Assembly: GCA_028696995.1 (NCBI GenBank)
Contig: JAQVFY010000005.1
Location: 1-56,540, forward strand
Reading direction: 5' to 3'
Length of the DNA: 56,540 nt
From: Patescibacteria group bacterium
GTDB lineage: Bacteria > Patescibacteriota > Patescibacteriia > Patescibacteriales > UBA12465
Shown one piece after another: positions 41,675-51,013 of this stretch (its first letter is position 1; each line of letters begins with the position of its first letter). The translations under genes were made by a program, and so were the position numbers. A model generated the notes under the pieces. That model worked only from the letters and a program-made list of their open reading frames with translations. It had not been told where the DNA came from and made no database searches.

Positions 41675-42862
41675 ATGGCAGAAAAATTTGAACGAAGTAA
41701 ACCCCATGTTAACGTTGGTACTATTGGCCACGTTGATCATGGTAAAACAACCTTGACAGCCGCTATCTTAGGTGTAGCCAATGCTCAAGGCATGAAAGCA
41801 ACCAAAAAGGGTGTTGACGATATTGATAATGCTCCAGAAGAGAAGCAACGTGGTATTACTATTGCTACTTCTCATCAAGAGTATGAAACTGAAGGTCGTC
41901 ATTATGCTCACGTTGATTGTCCAGGACATGCTGATTATGTTAAAAACATGATTACTGGTGCTGCTCAAATGGACGGAGCTATTTTAGTAGTTTCCGCGAC
42001 TGATGGACCTATGCCTCAGACTCGAGAGCATATTGTGTTAGCTAGACAAGTTGGAGTTCCTTATATCATAGTATTTTTAAATAAATGCGATATGGTTGAG
42101 GACAAAGAATTAATTGACTTAGTAGAAGAAGAAATTCGTGATTTATTAAAGAAATATGAATTTCCAGGAGATACTACTCCAATTATTCGTGGTAGTGCTC
42201 TAAAATCCTTAGAAAATCCAACTGGACCAGATGCCCAACCAATTATAGATCTATTAAAATCTTTAGATGAATATATTCCTACACCAGAACGTGATTTAGA
42301 TAAATCATTTTTAATGCCAATTGAAGATATTTTTTCAATTGAAGGTCGTGGTACTGTAGTAACCGGTAGAATTGAGAGAGGTGTTATAAAAGTTGGAGAA
42401 GAGGTGGAAATCATTGGTTTGATGGATACCAAGAAAACAACTATAACTGGAGTAGAAATGTTTAACAAGTCTTTAGACCAAGGACAAGCTGGAGATAATG
42501 CTGGATTACTTCTTCGTGGAACTAAAAAAGACGAAGTGGAGAGAGGTCAAGTTTTGGCTAAACCAGGAACCATTACTCCTCATACTGAATTTGAAGCTGA
42601 AGTTTATGTTTTAAGCAAAGAAGAAGGTGGTCGTCATAAACCATTTTTCAAGGGCTATAAACCTCAATTTTATATTCGAACAACAGATGTTACCGGAGAA
42701 GTTGAATTACCGGCTGGTGTTGAAATGGTTATGCCTGGAGATACAGTAAATATGAAAATTAAGTTAATTGCTCCTATTGCTTTAGAAGAAAAGATGCGTT
42801 TCGCTATTCGCGAAGGTGGTAGAACTGTTGGAGCTGGAGTTGTTGCTAAAATTATCAAGTAA
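41675..42862 (+). CDS. tuf: Elongation factor Tu
   Basis: Delivers aminoacyl-tRNA to the ribosome; partner of EF-Ts at the window start. 395 residues with G1 GHVDHGKTT, switch [16 protein letters not shown]3 DCPGHADY, G4 NKCDMV and the domain 2/3 motifs [13 protein letters not shown] and [12 protein letters not shown]. Separate from fusA and upstream of rpsJ, with a perfect hairpin between. Confidence 0.98.
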   Translation: MAEKFERSKPHVNVGTIGHVDHGKTTLTAAILGVANAQGMKATKKGVDDIDNAPEEKQRGITIATSHQEYETEGRHYAHVDCPGHADYVKNMITGAAQMDGAILVVSATDGPMPQTREHIVLARQVGVPYIIVFLNKCDMVEDKELIDLVEEEIRDLLKKYEFPGDTTPIIRGSALKSLENPTGPDAQPIIDLLKSLDEYIPTPERDLDKSFLMPIEDIFSIEGRGTVVTGRIERGVIKVGEEVEIIGLMDTKKTTITGVEMFNKSLDQGQAGDNAGLLLRGTKKDEVERGQVLAKPGTITPHTEFEAEVYVLSKEEGGRHKPFFKGYKPQFYIRTTDVTGEVELPAGVEMVMPGDTVNMKIKLIAPIALEEKMRFAIREGGRTVGAGVVAKIIK

Positions 42863-42867
42863 GTATT

Positions 42868-42895
42868 TAAGTCCGCTAATTATTTGGCGGACTTA
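42868..42895 (+). terminator. Hairpin after tuf
   Basis: TAAGTCCGC and GCGGACTTA are perfect 9-base arms. The following sequence (TAATGTTTATTT) is a weak T-tract, so it may be only a partial terminator or a processing/stability hairpin between tuf and rpsJ. Confidence 0.55.
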
Positions 42896-42975
42896 TAATG
42901 TTTATTTAAAAACAAATTTTTCTTTAATATTTTATTAATATTTAAAAAGAAGAGATATTTATTTATAATCAATGT

Positions 42976-43329
42976 ATGGCTGAAAACAAAAACAAATCCG
43001 TTAAGAATGATGGCGGAGATTTTAAGACAAAAATTAGAATTAAGATTAAGTCTTTCGATCATAAAATTATTGATCAAGCAGCTAAAACTATCATGGAAAC
43101 AGCCTTGAGAAATGATTCACAAGTTTCTGGTCCAGTACCACTTCCGATTGAAAAGAAAAAGTATACAGTTAATCGTTCTACTTTTGTTCACAAAAATGCT
43201 CGTGATCAGTATGAAATCAGAACTCATAAAAGGTTGATTGATATTTTTGAACCATCAAGTAAAACCATCGAAGATTTAACTAGTTTAAATTTACCAGCAG
43301 GGGTTGACTTAGAAATAAAAATGGATTAA
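42976..43329 (+). CDS. rpsJ: Ribosomal protein S10
   Basis: 117 residues; also NusB partner in antitermination. KIRIKIKSFDHKIIDQAAKTI and RTHKRLIDI identify it. The first 16 residues (MAENKNKSVKNDGGDF) are an added polar tail not found in typical 102-residue S10. A 212-base gap with a terminator separates it from rplC. Confidence 0.97.
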   Translation: MAENKNKSVKNDGGDFKTKIRIKIKSFDHKIIDQAAKTIMETALRNDSQVSGPVPLPIEKKKYTVNRSTFVHKNARDQYEIRTHKRLIDIFEPSSKTIEDLTSLNLPAGVDLEIKMD

Positions 43330-43493
43330 ACTAAGCAAGTATTTTTTAAAAATAAATATTTAATTGATTTTTTAGAAACTCCTTTTTTCTAAAGGAAAGT
43401 TCTTTAATTGAAGTTAAATATAAATTAGGAGGTTAAGTTCAATAAAATAGCATTATTAAATTTAATATATTCTTATTAATATATTTATTTTTG

Positions 43494-43519
43494 CTGGTTT
43501 TGTTGAGACCGGTTTTTTT
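43494..43519 (+). terminator. Terminator or attenuator between rpsJ and rplC
   Basis: CTGGTTT pairs with AGACCGG (two G-T wobbles) around TGTTG, followed directly by seven Ts. No clear promoter lies between it and rplC, so it may act as an attenuator controlling the downstream ribosomal genes. The rest of the gap is A/T-rich with a second short hairpin near 43370-43395. Confidence 0.7.
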
Positions 43520-43541
43520 ATTAAATTATTTAATTTAAGAT

Positions 43542-44417
43542 ATGAAATTTATATTAGGAAAAAAAGTTAATATGACTCAGATTTGGGATGGAGATAAGGT
43601 TGTAGCAGTAACCAAAGTACAGGCTGGTCCTTGTGTTATAACTCAAGTTAAAGATGATAATACTGATTCTTATAAGGCTTTGCAAGTTGCTTTTGGTGAA
43701 AGGAAAAATAAAAATATTTCCAAGCCAGTTCGCGGTCATTTAAAGAAGGCCGGGATAGAAAAAGAAAATACTCGATATTTAAGGGAGTTTAGAGTCGAGG
43801 AGATAAAAGATTCTTTTAAATTAGGTAATTTTATAGATGTTTCTACTTTTAATAAGGGTGATATTGTTGATGTTGTTGGGGTTTCTAAGGGAAAGGGTTT
43901 TCAAGGTGTTGTTAAGAGACATGGTTTCTCTGGTAGCAAAAAGACTCATGGTAATAAAGATCAACTGCGAGCCTCTGGCTCTATTGGAGCTTTAGGTCCT
44001 TCTCATGTCTTTAAAGGTACTAGAATGGGAGGACGAATGGGAGGAGATCAGGTTACTATTAAAAATTTAGAAGTCGTTGATATTGATTTAGAAAATAATA
44101 TTTTGTTTATTAAAGGAGCTGTTCCGGGAGGAGAAAATGGATTATTGATGATTAAAGGGCAGGGAGAATTAATTGTTAAGGAAAAGAGTGTTAAAGCTGA
44201 AGAAATAAAAACCGAAGAGCTAGTAGAAGAAACAACAGAAGAAGTAGCAGTTAAAGAGGGAACAACAACAGAGGAGCTAATAAAAAAAGATGAAGAAAAG
44301 ATAGAAGAAGTAAAGGCAGAAGAAAAGATTGAGGAAAAAGCAGAGGAAAAGGTTGAAGAAAAAGTTGAAGTAGAAACCGAAGTGAAGGAGGAAGAAAATA
44401 AAACAAAAGAAAGTTAA
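43542..44417 (+). CDS. rplC: Ribosomal protein L3 with acidic C-terminal tail
   Basis: Core 50S assembly protein. MKFILGKKVNMTQIWDG, SKGKGFQGVVKRHGFSG and GSIGALGPSHVFKGTRMGGRMG are standard L3. The core ends near residue 215; the last 75 residues are a Glu/Lys/Val-rich tail (EEKIEEKAEEKVEEKVEVET) absent from ordinary L3 and probably a disordered or helical extension. Confidence 0.97.
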   Translation: MKFILGKKVNMTQIWDGDKVVAVTKVQAGPCVITQVKDDNTDSYKALQVAFGERKNKNISKPVRGHLKKAGIEKENTRYLREFRVEEIKDSFKLGNFIDVSTFNKGDIVDVVGVSKGKGFQGVVKRHGFSGSKKTHGNKDQLRASGSIGALGPSHVFKGTRMGGRMGGDQVTIKNLEVVDIDLENNILFIKGAVPGGENGLLMIKGQGELIVKEKSVKAEEIKTEELVEETTEEVAVKEGTTTEELIKKDEEKIEEVKAEEKIEEKAEEKVEEKVEVETEVKEEENKTKES

Positions 44418-44460
44418 GATTTAAAAATTTAAGTATTATCCTAATAATCTTATTAAAAAT

Positions 44461-45150
44461 ATGTCTGTTAAAACAAATGTTTATAATCAAAGTGGAGAAA
44501 TAGTTGGAGAATTAAAGTTATCTGACAAGGTTTTTGCTGTTAAAGTAAATGAAGATTTGATTCATCAAGCCACAGTTACTCAATCTGCTAATGAAAGACA
44601 GGTTTTGGCTCATACTAAAACCAAAGCCGAAGTTCGTGGCGGAGGTAAGAAGCCCTGGAAACAAAAGGGAACTGGTCGAGCTCGAGCTGGATCTAGTCGT
44701 TCTCCAATTTGGATTGGTGGTGGTGTTACTTTTGGTCCGAGGAAAGAAAGAAATTTTAGTAAAAAAATTAATAAGAAAATGAAACAAAAAGCTATTACTA
44801 TGGTTTTGTCAGATCGTTTAGCTAATAATAACATGGCTATTATTAATAAAATAGAAATACAAGATTATAAAACTAAAATTTTTAATAATATTTTAAAAAA
44901 AGTTGAAAATATTTTTCCAAGTGGTGACGATAAGAGCAAAAAAAGCAAGAGAAGTATTTTATTTGTTAATGACAATAAAGATGAAAAAGTAGTTTTTTCT
45001 GGTCGTAATTTATCTGGTTTTAATATTATTAATTTAGAAAATTTGAATATTGTTGATTTATTAAAATACAAAAATTTAATAATAACCGAATCGGCCGTAA
45101 AAATTATTAATGATAGATATTCAAAGAAAGTTGTGGAAGATAAAAATTAA
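44461..45150 (+). CDS. rplD: Ribosomal protein L4
   Basis: 229 residues. The rRNA-binding loop HTKTKAEVRGGGKKPWKQKG and GTGRARAGSSRSPIWIGGG are intact. In enterobacteria L4 also represses the S10 operon; the terminator upstream of rplC offers a possible target, which is inference. Confidence 0.97.
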   Translation: MSVKTNVYNQSGEIVGELKLSDKVFAVKVNEDLIHQATVTQSANERQVLAHTKTKAEVRGGGKKPWKQKGTGRARAGSSRSPIWIGGGVTFGPRKERNFSKKINKKMKQKAITMVLSDRLANNNMAIINKIEIQDYKTKIFNNILKKVENIFPSGDDKSKKSKRSILFVNDNKDEKVVFSGRNLSGFNIINLENLNIVDLLKYKNLIITESAVKIINDRYSKKVVEDKN

Positions 45151-45164
45151 TTATTTATATAAAT

Positions 45165-45617
45165 ATGGGAATTTTTAGTAATAAAACAGAAGATAAAAAA
45201 AATAAAAAAGCTGAAGAAGTTAAGACCGTTTCTAATTCTTCTGTTGGATCAGACGACAAAGAAGAAAAAAGCATGAAAGACCTTTATGGAGATGATGGTA
45301 AAGTTAAGAGTGAGAAAAATAAAAAAGTTAGAGGAATGGCTTATAAAGTTTTAGTCAAGCCGATGATTACTGAAAAGGCTACTAATTTAAACGCTGTTAA
45401 TCAATATGTTTTTATGGTTTCTATTGATGCTAATAAAATCGAGGTAGCCAAAGCTATTTTTGAAGTTTATGGAGTTAACCCTATAAGTGTAAATATTATA
45501 AAAAATAAAGGTAAAAAGGTTAATCGTGGTAAGATTAGCGGAAAAAGAAAAGATTTTAAAAAAGCGATAGTAACATTAAAGAAGGGGGAGAGCATCTCCG
45601 TTTACGAAGGAGTTTAA
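45165..45617 (+). CDS. rplW: Ribosomal protein L23 with N-terminal extension
   Basis: Exit-tunnel protein that docks SRP and trigger factor. The L23 core (VLVKPMITEKATNL, YVFMVSIDANKIEVAKAI, KAIVTLKKGESI) occupies about residues 60-150. The first 55 residues are a charged Lys/Glu/Asp/Ser extension. A Met at residue 59 (MAYKVLVKPM) could be an alternative start, but the longer frame fills the gap after rplD. Confidence 0.95.
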   Translation: MGIFSNKTEDKKNKKAEEVKTVSNSSVGSDDKEEKSMKDLYGDDGKVKSEKNKKVRGMAYKVLVKPMITEKATNLNAVNQYVFMVSIDANKIEVAKAIFEVYGVNPISVNIIKNKGKKVNRGKISGKRKDFKKAIVTLKKGESISVYEGV

Positions 45618-45630
45618 AACCCTAAAAAAT

Positions 45631-46479
45631 ATGGCAATTAAAAAATTAAAACCAAACACACCCAAAAGACGTCATGCTACTTATGATAATTTTTCTGATT
45701 TAACTAAGAAAAAGGTTCCAGAAAAAAAATTAATGGTGATAAAAAAGAAAAGAAGTGGTCGAAATAATCAGGGTAAAATTACTGTTAGACATCGTGGCGG
45801 TGGAACTAGAAAGTTTTTACGTTTAATAGATTTAAAAAGGGATAAGTTTGATATTCCGGCCGTGGTGAAAAGTATCGAGTATGACCCAAATCGTGGAGCT
45901 CGTATTGCTTTACTTTGCTATTTGGATGGAGAAAAAAGATATATTGTTGCTCCAGTTGGATTAAAAGAAGGCGAACAAATTGTCAGTTCTAAGGAATTAG
46001 TAGAAATTAAAACAGGAAATGCTATGCCTCTTAAATTTATTCCGGCGGGTGTGGCTGTTTCTAATGTTGAGATGGAGCCTGGTTTTGGTGGAAAAATTGC
46101 TCGAGGAGCTGGAAATGCTATTTATGTTATGGGTGTAGAAGGAAAATATGCTCAAGTTAAAATGCCTTCAGGAGAAATTAGATTAATAAAGAAGGAGTGT
46201 TTATGTACTGTTGGCCAAATGAGTAATGTTGATAAAATGCATATAAAAGTTGGTTCAGCTGGTAGAAAAAGACACATGGGGATTAAGCCAACAGTCAGAG
46301 GGACTGCTATGAATCCAGTTGATCATCCTCATGGTGGAGGAGAAGGTAAACAACCTATTGGTTTAAAGAAACCAAAAACCAAATGGGGTAAACCAGCTTA
46401 TGGAGTTAGAACTAGAAAGAAAAAGCGTTCTAATAAATTAATTGTAAAAAGAAGAGTTAATAAAAAAAGAAAAAAATAA
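45631..46479 (+). CDS. rplB: Ribosomal protein L2
   Basis: Peptidyl-transferase-centre protein, 282 residues. RNNQGKITVRHRGGGTRKF, IEYDPNRGARIALL and the conserved MNPVDHPHGGGEGK with the key histidine are present. Confidence 0.98.
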   Translation: MAIKKLKPNTPKRRHATYDNFSDLTKKKVPEKKLMVIKKKRSGRNNQGKITVRHRGGGTRKFLRLIDLKRDKFDIPAVVKSIEYDPNRGARIALLCYLDGEKRYIVAPVGLKEGEQIVSSKELVEIKTGNAMPLKFIPAGVAVSNVEMEPGFGGKIARGAGNAIYVMGVEGKYAQVKMPSGEIRLIKKECLCTVGQMSNVDKMHIKVGSAGRKRHMGIKPTVRGTAMNPVDHPHGGGEGKQPIGLKKPKTKWGKPAYGVRTRKKKRSNKLIVKRRVNKKRKK

Positions 46480-46497
46480 AATATAAGTTATAAATTT

Positions 46498-46788
46498 ATG
46501 TCAAGAAGTTTAAAGAAGGGACCTTATATTAATCCCAGAATAATAAAAAAAATACAAGCCTTAGAACCGGGAGATAAAACTATTATCAAAGTTTGGGATA
46601 GGGCCTGTACTATTACTCCCGAGATGGTGGGATTTACTATTGGTGTTCATAATGGCAAACAACACGTTCCAGTTTATATAGTTGAAAATATGGTCGGTCA
46701 TAAATTAGGAGAATTTTCTATTACCAAGAAATTTATAAGTCATGGTGGTAAGATGGCCAAGACTCAAGCTAAGGGTGCTAAAAAATAA
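46498..46788 (+). CDS. rpsS: Ribosomal protein S19
   Basis: 96 residues. [31 protein letters not shown] and [19 protein letters not shown] are diagnostic. Standard place between rplB and rplV. Confidence 0.98.
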   Translation: MSRSLKKGPYINPRIIKKIQALEPGDKTIIKVWDRACTITPEMVGFTIGVHNGKQHVPVYIVENMVGHKLGEFSITKKFISHGGKMAKTQAKGAKK

Positions 46789-46806
46789 AAATATAATTTT
46801 AAATAT

Positions 46807-47328
46807 ATGGAAGTTAAAGCGAGTTTAAAACATTTAAGAATATCTCCTCGAAAAGCGCGTTTAGTGGCTGGTTTAGTTAGGGGAATGACAGCGGTTAAGG
46901 CTGTTGATCAATTAAAGTTTTTAAATAAGAAATCAGCTCATCCGATATTAAAATTGTTAAATTCAGCTATTTCTAGTGCTGTTAATAATTACGACCTAGA
47001 TAAAAATAATTTAATTATTAAGGAAATAAGAGTGGAGGATGGTAAAACCTTAAAAAGATGGATGCCTAGGGCTCATGGTCGAGCTACAGTTATCAGAAAA
47101 AGAATGAGTCATATTTATATAATTTTATCTGAAATAGTAGATAGTGGGAAAAGAGAAGCTAAAAAGATTGTTATTGAAGAGCCAGTAAAATTAGAAGATT
47201 TAGGTCAAAAATCAAAATCTGATAAAAAAGAGAAAATTGAAAAAGTTGAAAAATCAGTTGATACTAAGGTCGGTAAGTCTGATAATAAAAGTTTTGCCGG
47301 TAAAATGTTTAGGAGAAAAGCAGGTTAA
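46807..47328 (+). CDS. rplV: Ribosomal protein L22 with C-terminal extension
   Basis: Exit-tunnel protein. Core features LRISPRKARLVAGLVRG and RWMPRAHGRATVIRKRMSHI are at residues 10-100. From about residue 115 a Lys/Glu/Ser-rich tail (KSKSDKKEKIEKVEKSVDTK) is added, making 173 residues against about 110 normally. Confidence 0.96.
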   Translation: MEVKASLKHLRISPRKARLVAGLVRGMTAVKAVDQLKFLNKKSAHPILKLLNSAISSAVNNYDLDKNNLIIKEIRVEDGKTLKRWMPRAHGRATVIRKRMSHIYIILSEIVDSGKREAKKIVIEEPVKLEDLGQKSKSDKKEKIEKVEKSVDTKVGKSDNKSFAGKMFRRKAG

Positions 47329-47355
47329 TTAAAATATTAAAAATAATTAATAAAT

Positions 47356-48021
47356 ATGGGTAAGAAAATAAATCCAAAAATAATAAGAACGGGTATTATC
47401 AGAACTTGGCCATCAATTTGGTTTAGCTCTGGTAATAAATATATTAAAAATACTCGTCAAGATGTATTAATAAGGAAATATATTATTAAGGAATTCAAAG
47501 AAGCTGGAATTGATAGAGTGGAAATTACTCGAAATTCTGATCAGATCAATATCGATGTCTTTACAGCTCGTCCTGGTGTAATTATTGGTCGTGGTGGAAA
47601 TGGAGTTGAGGAATTAAAGAGAAAATTACATCGTAAATTTTTATCTAACCCGATGGAAATTCGTTTAAATAATATTAATATAAATATTAAAGAAGTTGAT
47701 AATCCGAACCTAAGTGCTCAGATTAATGTTCAGTCTATGATCTTAGAGATTGAAAAAAGAGTTCCTTTTAGAAAAGTTATGAAACAGGCTATTTCTAGGA
47801 TTGAAAGAGGTGGTGCTTTAGGTGTTAAGGTTGTTATTGCTGGTCGTTTGAATGGAGCTGAAATTGCTCGAAGTGAAAAATTGATTTCTGGAAAATTACC
47901 ACTTAGCACTTTAAGAGCTAATATTGATTATTCTCGAGGAGTAGCCAGAACTACTTACGGAAGTATCGGAATAAAAGTTTGGATTTATAAAGGAGATGTT
48001 TTTAATAAAGATAATAAATAA
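47356..48021 (+). CDS. rpsC: Ribosomal protein S3
   Basis: mRNA-entry protein, 221 residues. KH-domain motif GVIIGRGGNGVEELKRKL and the C-terminal VRTTYGSIGIKVWI-type end (ARTTYGSIGIKVWIY) are present. Confidence 0.97.
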   Translation: MGKKINPKIIRTGIIRTWPSIWFSSGNKYIKNTRQDVLIRKYIIKEFKEAGIDRVEITRNSDQINIDVFTARPGVIIGRGGNGVEELKRKLHRKFLSNPMEIRLNNININIKEVDNPNLSAQINVQSMILEIEKRVPFRKVMKQAISRIERGGALGVKVVIAGRLNGAEIARSEKLISGKLPLSTLRANIDYSRGVARTTYGSIGIKVWIYKGDVFNKDNK

Positions 48022-48032
48022 TTTTTTAGAGT

Positions 48033-48440
48033 ATGTTGATGCCCAAAAAAACTAAATATCGCAAATCGCATAAAGGGAAAAGAGGTGGTAAATCTACTAG
48101 TTTATCTAGGGTTGATTTTGGTTCTTATGGTTTAAAAAGTTTAGAAGCTTGTTGGATTAGTTCTAGACAAATAGAGGCTGCTCGTCGAGTTATTACTAAA
48201 TATACCAAAAAAGGTGGAAAAATTTGGATTAGAATATTTCCTCATAAACCAGTTACTGCTAAGGGAGGAGAAATGCCTATGGGAAAAGGAAAGGGTGCCG
48301 TTGATCATTATGTTTTTCCAGTAAAACCAGGTATGATTATGTATGAGGTGGAAGGATTAACAGAGGAAGTAGCTAAAAAAGCTCTAGAATTAGCTGCTTA
48401 TAAATTACCTGTTAAATGTAGATTTGTTAAAAAAGATTAA
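48033..48440 (+). CDS. rplP: Ribosomal protein L16
   Basis: 135 residues. The start MLMPKKTKYRKSHKG matches the family's MLxPKRTKYRK, so the first Met of the ORF is right. KGGKIWIRIFPHKPVTAK and GEMPMGKGKGAVDHYV are conserved. Confidence 0.97.
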   Translation: MLMPKKTKYRKSHKGKRGGKSTSLSRVDFGSYGLKSLEACWISSRQIEAARRVITKYTKKGGKIWIRIFPHKPVTAKGGEMPMGKGKGAVDHYVFPVKPGMIMYEVEGLTEEVAKKALELAAYKLPVKCRFVKKD

Positions 48441-48456
48441 TCTAATTTATTTAAAT

Positions 48457-48660
48457 ATGGAATTAAAAGAATTAAAAACTAAAAAAATATCTGAGTTACA
48501 TAATATTTTAGCTGATTTACGTGATAAATTAAGAGGTTTTCGTTTTAAGGATTCTAATAAGCAATTAAAAAACGTACGAGGAATTAGAAGTGTTAAGAGG
48601 GAAATTGCTCAGATTTTGACATTAATAAATAATAATAATAAAGAAAATAATAATAAATAA
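48457..48660 (+). CDS. rpmC: Ribosomal protein L29
   Basis: A 67-residue two-helix protein: MELKELKTKKISELHNIL, then LRDKLRGFRFKDSNKQLKNVRGIRSVKREIAQILTLI. The ORF track starts at 48424 inside rplP; the ATG at 48457 fits the family start and lies after the rplP stop. The tail is Asn-rich. Confidence 0.93.
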   Translation: MELKELKTKKISELHNILADLRDKLRGFRFKDSNKQLKNVRGIRSVKREIAQILTLINNNNKENNNK

Positions 48661-48669
48661 TAAACTAAT

Positions 48670-48948
48670 ATGACTACTTTAAATAAAAAAGAAAAAAATA
48701 ATATTAAAGCCGAAAAGAAACCTATTATTAGAAAGAAATTTTCTGGAGTGGTTATTAGTGATAAAAGCGAAAAAACTGTGGTAGTAGAAGTAGAAAGAGT
48801 TAAGATGAATAGTAAATATAAAAAAAGATATATTGTTAGTAAGAAATACAAGGTTCACGATGAAAAAAATTCTTGTAAAATAGGTGATAAGGTCTCTTTT
48901 GTCGAATGTCGACCGATTAGTAAAGATAAAAAATGGAGAATTATTTAA
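48670..48948 (+). CDS. rpsQ: Ribosomal protein S17
   Basis: 92 residues; KKFSGVVISDKSEKTVVVEVER and YKVHDEKNSCKIGDKVSFVECRPISK are S17 motifs. The first 20 residues are a lysine/asparagine-rich addition. Confidence 0.96.
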   Translation: MTTLNKKEKNNIKAEKKPIIRKKFSGVVISDKSEKTVVVEVERVKMNSKYKKRYIVSKKYKVHDEKNSCKIGDKVSFVECRPISKDKKWRII

Positions 48949-48972
48949 TTTATATTTTAATTTTTTAAAGAT

Positions 48973-49344
48973 ATGATACAAACAGAAAGTCGAATTAAAG
49001 TAGCTGATAATTCTGGAGCTAAGGAGCTTCTATGTATTAGAGTTTTAGGTGGATATAGAAAGAGATACGCTGGAGTAGGCGATATTATTGTTGCTTCTAT
49101 TAAATCAGCTTCTCCTCATATGCCGGTTAAAAAAGGTGATATAGTTAGAGCAGTTATTGTTAGAACTAAAAAAGAAATTCGTCGTAAAGATGGATCTTAT
49201 TTGAGATTTGATGAAAATGCTTGCGTAATTATTGATAAAGAAAAAAAAGAACCCAAGGGTACTCGTGTTTTTGGCCCTATTGCTCGTGAAGTTCGTCGGG
49301 CTGGATTTTCTAAAATAGCGTCTTTAGCCCCCGAGGTTTTGTAA
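48973..49344 (+). CDS. rplN: Ribosomal protein L14
   Basis: 123 residues; [36 protein letters not shown] and [13 protein letters not shown] are canonical. Confidence 0.98.
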   Translation: MIQTESRIKVADNSGAKELLCIRVLGGYRKRYAGVGDIIVASIKSASPHMPVKKGDIVRAVIVRTKKEIRRKDGSYLRFDENACVIIDKEKKEPKGTRVFGPIAREVRRAGFSKIASLAPEVL

Positions 49345-49368
49345 AATAATAATTTAAATATTTTAAAT

Positions 49369-49692
49369 ATGAAAATTAAGAAAAATGATAAAGTAAAAAT
49401 ATTAACCGGAAAAGATAGTGGAAAGATTGGTAAGGTTTTGCAAGTTTTTCCAAAGGAAGGTCGTATTAGTGTTGAGGGTTTAAATATTTTAATAAAACAT
49501 CTTCGTCCTCAAAAACAAGGAGAAAAAGGGCAAAGAATAGAATTCCCTGGTCTTATTAATATTTCTAATGTTATTTTAGTTTGTCCTAAATGTGGTAAAG
49601 ATACTCGAGTAGCCTATAAGACGATTACAGGAGAAGATGGTAAGAGCAAGAAATTTAGAACTTGTAAGAAATGTCAAGAGATAGTAGAATAA
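49369..49692 (+). CDS. rplX: Ribosomal protein L24
   Basis: 107 residues with the KOW motif (KVKILTGKDSGKIGKVLQV). The C-terminal half has a CxxC/CxxC zinc-ribbon-like pair (CPKCGKDTR and CKKCQE), as in many bacterial L24. Confidence 0.97.
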   Translation: MKIKKNDKVKILTGKDSGKIGKVLQVFPKEGRISVEGLNILIKHLRPQKQGEKGQRIEFPGLINISNVILVCPKCGKDTRVAYKTITGEDGKSKKFRTCKKCQEIVE

Positions 49693-49735
49693 TTAATTTT
49701 TATAAATAATTTAGTGATTATATAAAATATCAAAT

Positions 49736-50287
49736 ATGAATTTAAAAGATAAATATCAAAAAGAAATAATTCCAGCTTTAAAAGAAAAATTTTCCTATTC
49801 TAATGTGTTTTTAGTTCCTAGGATTGAAAAAGTTATTATTAATGTTGGATTTGGTCGCCATAACAAGGAAAAAGATTATATTGTTAATGTTGAAAAAACT
49901 TTAACTAGGATTTCTGGTCAAAAACCAGTTTTTACTAAAGCTAAAAAATCAATTTCGTCTTTCAAGATTAGAGAGGGGATGCTTATTGGAGCTATGGTTA
50001 CCTTACGTGGTAATAGAATGTATGATTTTTTAGATAAGTTGGTAAATATTAGCTTTCCTAGAGTTAGGGATTTTCGTGGAATTTCAGAAAAATCTGTTGA
50101 TAAACAGGGAAATTTAAGTATAGGATTTAAAGAAAATATTTCTTTTCCCGAGGTTAAGGTTGAGGATATTAATAATATTCATGGTCTAGAAGTTGTTATT
50201 CACTCTTCTGCTGTGAATAGAGCAGAAGGTTTAGAATTATTCAAATTAATGGGATTTCCTTTTAAAAAGGAGAAGATAAAAAAATAA
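49736..50287 (+). CDS. rplE: Ribosomal protein L5
   Basis: 5S rRNA-binding protein, 183 residues. Seen: PRIEKVIINVGFGR, GQKPVFTKAKKSISSFKIREG, and RDFRGIS in the conserved loop. Confidence 0.97.
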   Translation: MNLKDKYQKEIIPALKEKFSYSNVFLVPRIEKVIINVGFGRHNKEKDYIVNVEKTLTRISGQKPVFTKAKKSISSFKIREGMLIGAMVTLRGNRMYDFLDKLVNISFPRVRDFRGISEKSVDKQGNLSIGFKENISFPEVKVEDINNIHGLEVVIHSSAVNRAEGLELFKLMGFPFKKEKIKK

Positions 50288-50308
50288 TTAATTAATTTAT
50301 TTATATCT

Positions 50309-50494
50309 ATGGCTAGAGTTGCATTAATAGTTAAAGCGAAAAGAAAACCAAAGTTTTCTACTCGAAAAATAAATCGATGTTGGCGTTGTGGAAGAAATAA
50401 GGGATATATGAGAGATTTCGATTTATGTCGTATTTGTTTTCGAGAATTAGCTGATAATGGTGATTTACCAGGAGTTAAAAAATCAAGTTGGTAA
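50309..50494 (+). CDS. rpsZ: Ribosomal protein S14, zinc (type Z) form
   Basis: 61 residues. Two CxxC pairs (CWRCGR and CRICFRELA) give the zinc site of the short S14 form. It sits in the usual place between rplE and rpsH. Confidence 0.97.
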   Translation: MARVALIVKAKRKPKFSTRKINRCWRCGRNKGYMRDFDLCRICFRELADNGDLPGVKKSSW

Positions 50495-50576
50495 AATAAA
50501 ATAAATATATAAGATATGTAAAATTGACAATTATTTAGATTAAAAAAGATAATTTTCAATTTTAAATTAAAATATT

Positions 50577-50996
50577 ATGATAGATCCAATCGCAGACATG
50601 TTAACTAGAATTAGAAACGCTTCAATAGTAAAGAAGGCTGATTTAGTTTTGCCGATGAGCAAGGTTAAATTTAATATTGCCAAAATTATGGAGAAGGAGG
50701 GTCTTATTTCTAGTGTTTCAGTTATTCCTGGGGGTCAAGAATTACAGAAAAATAAAACTTTTAAATTTGATCAAATCAGAATAGTTTTGAAATACGAAAA
50801 AGATGGTTCTCCTAGAATCAAGTTTTTAAGCAGAATTAGCAAACCCGGAAGACGTGTTTATGTTGACAAGGATAATATTCCTAGAGTTTTAAATAGTTTA
50901 GGAGTAGCAATTATTTCTACCTCCAAGGGGATGATGACCGGAAGAAAGGCCTATAAGGAGAAAATTGGAGGAGAATTGATTTGTGAAATTTATTAA
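50577..50996 (+). CDS. rpsH: Ribosomal protein S8
   Basis: 139 residues; DPIADMLTRIRNASIVKK at the start and the C-terminal STSKGMMTGRKAYKEKIGGE identify it. Confidence 0.97.
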   Translation: MIDPIADMLTRIRNASIVKKADLVLPMSKVKFNIAKIMEKEGLISSVSVIPGGQELQKNKTFKFDQIRIVLKYEKDGSPRIKFLSRISKPGRRVYVDKDNIPRVLNSLGVAIISTSKGMMTGRKAYKEKIGGELICEIY

Positions 50997-51013
50997 TTTT
51001 AAAAATACAATTT

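Noticed and set aside
42061-42468. 135-residue minus-strand ORF inside tuf
   Set aside because: Antisense shadow caused by constrained EF-Tu codons; no promoter or motif.
44251-44490. Leu/Phe-rich minus-strand ORF
   Set aside because: Antisense of the Glu/Lys-rich L3 tail; the composition is a direct consequence of the GAA/AAA repeats.
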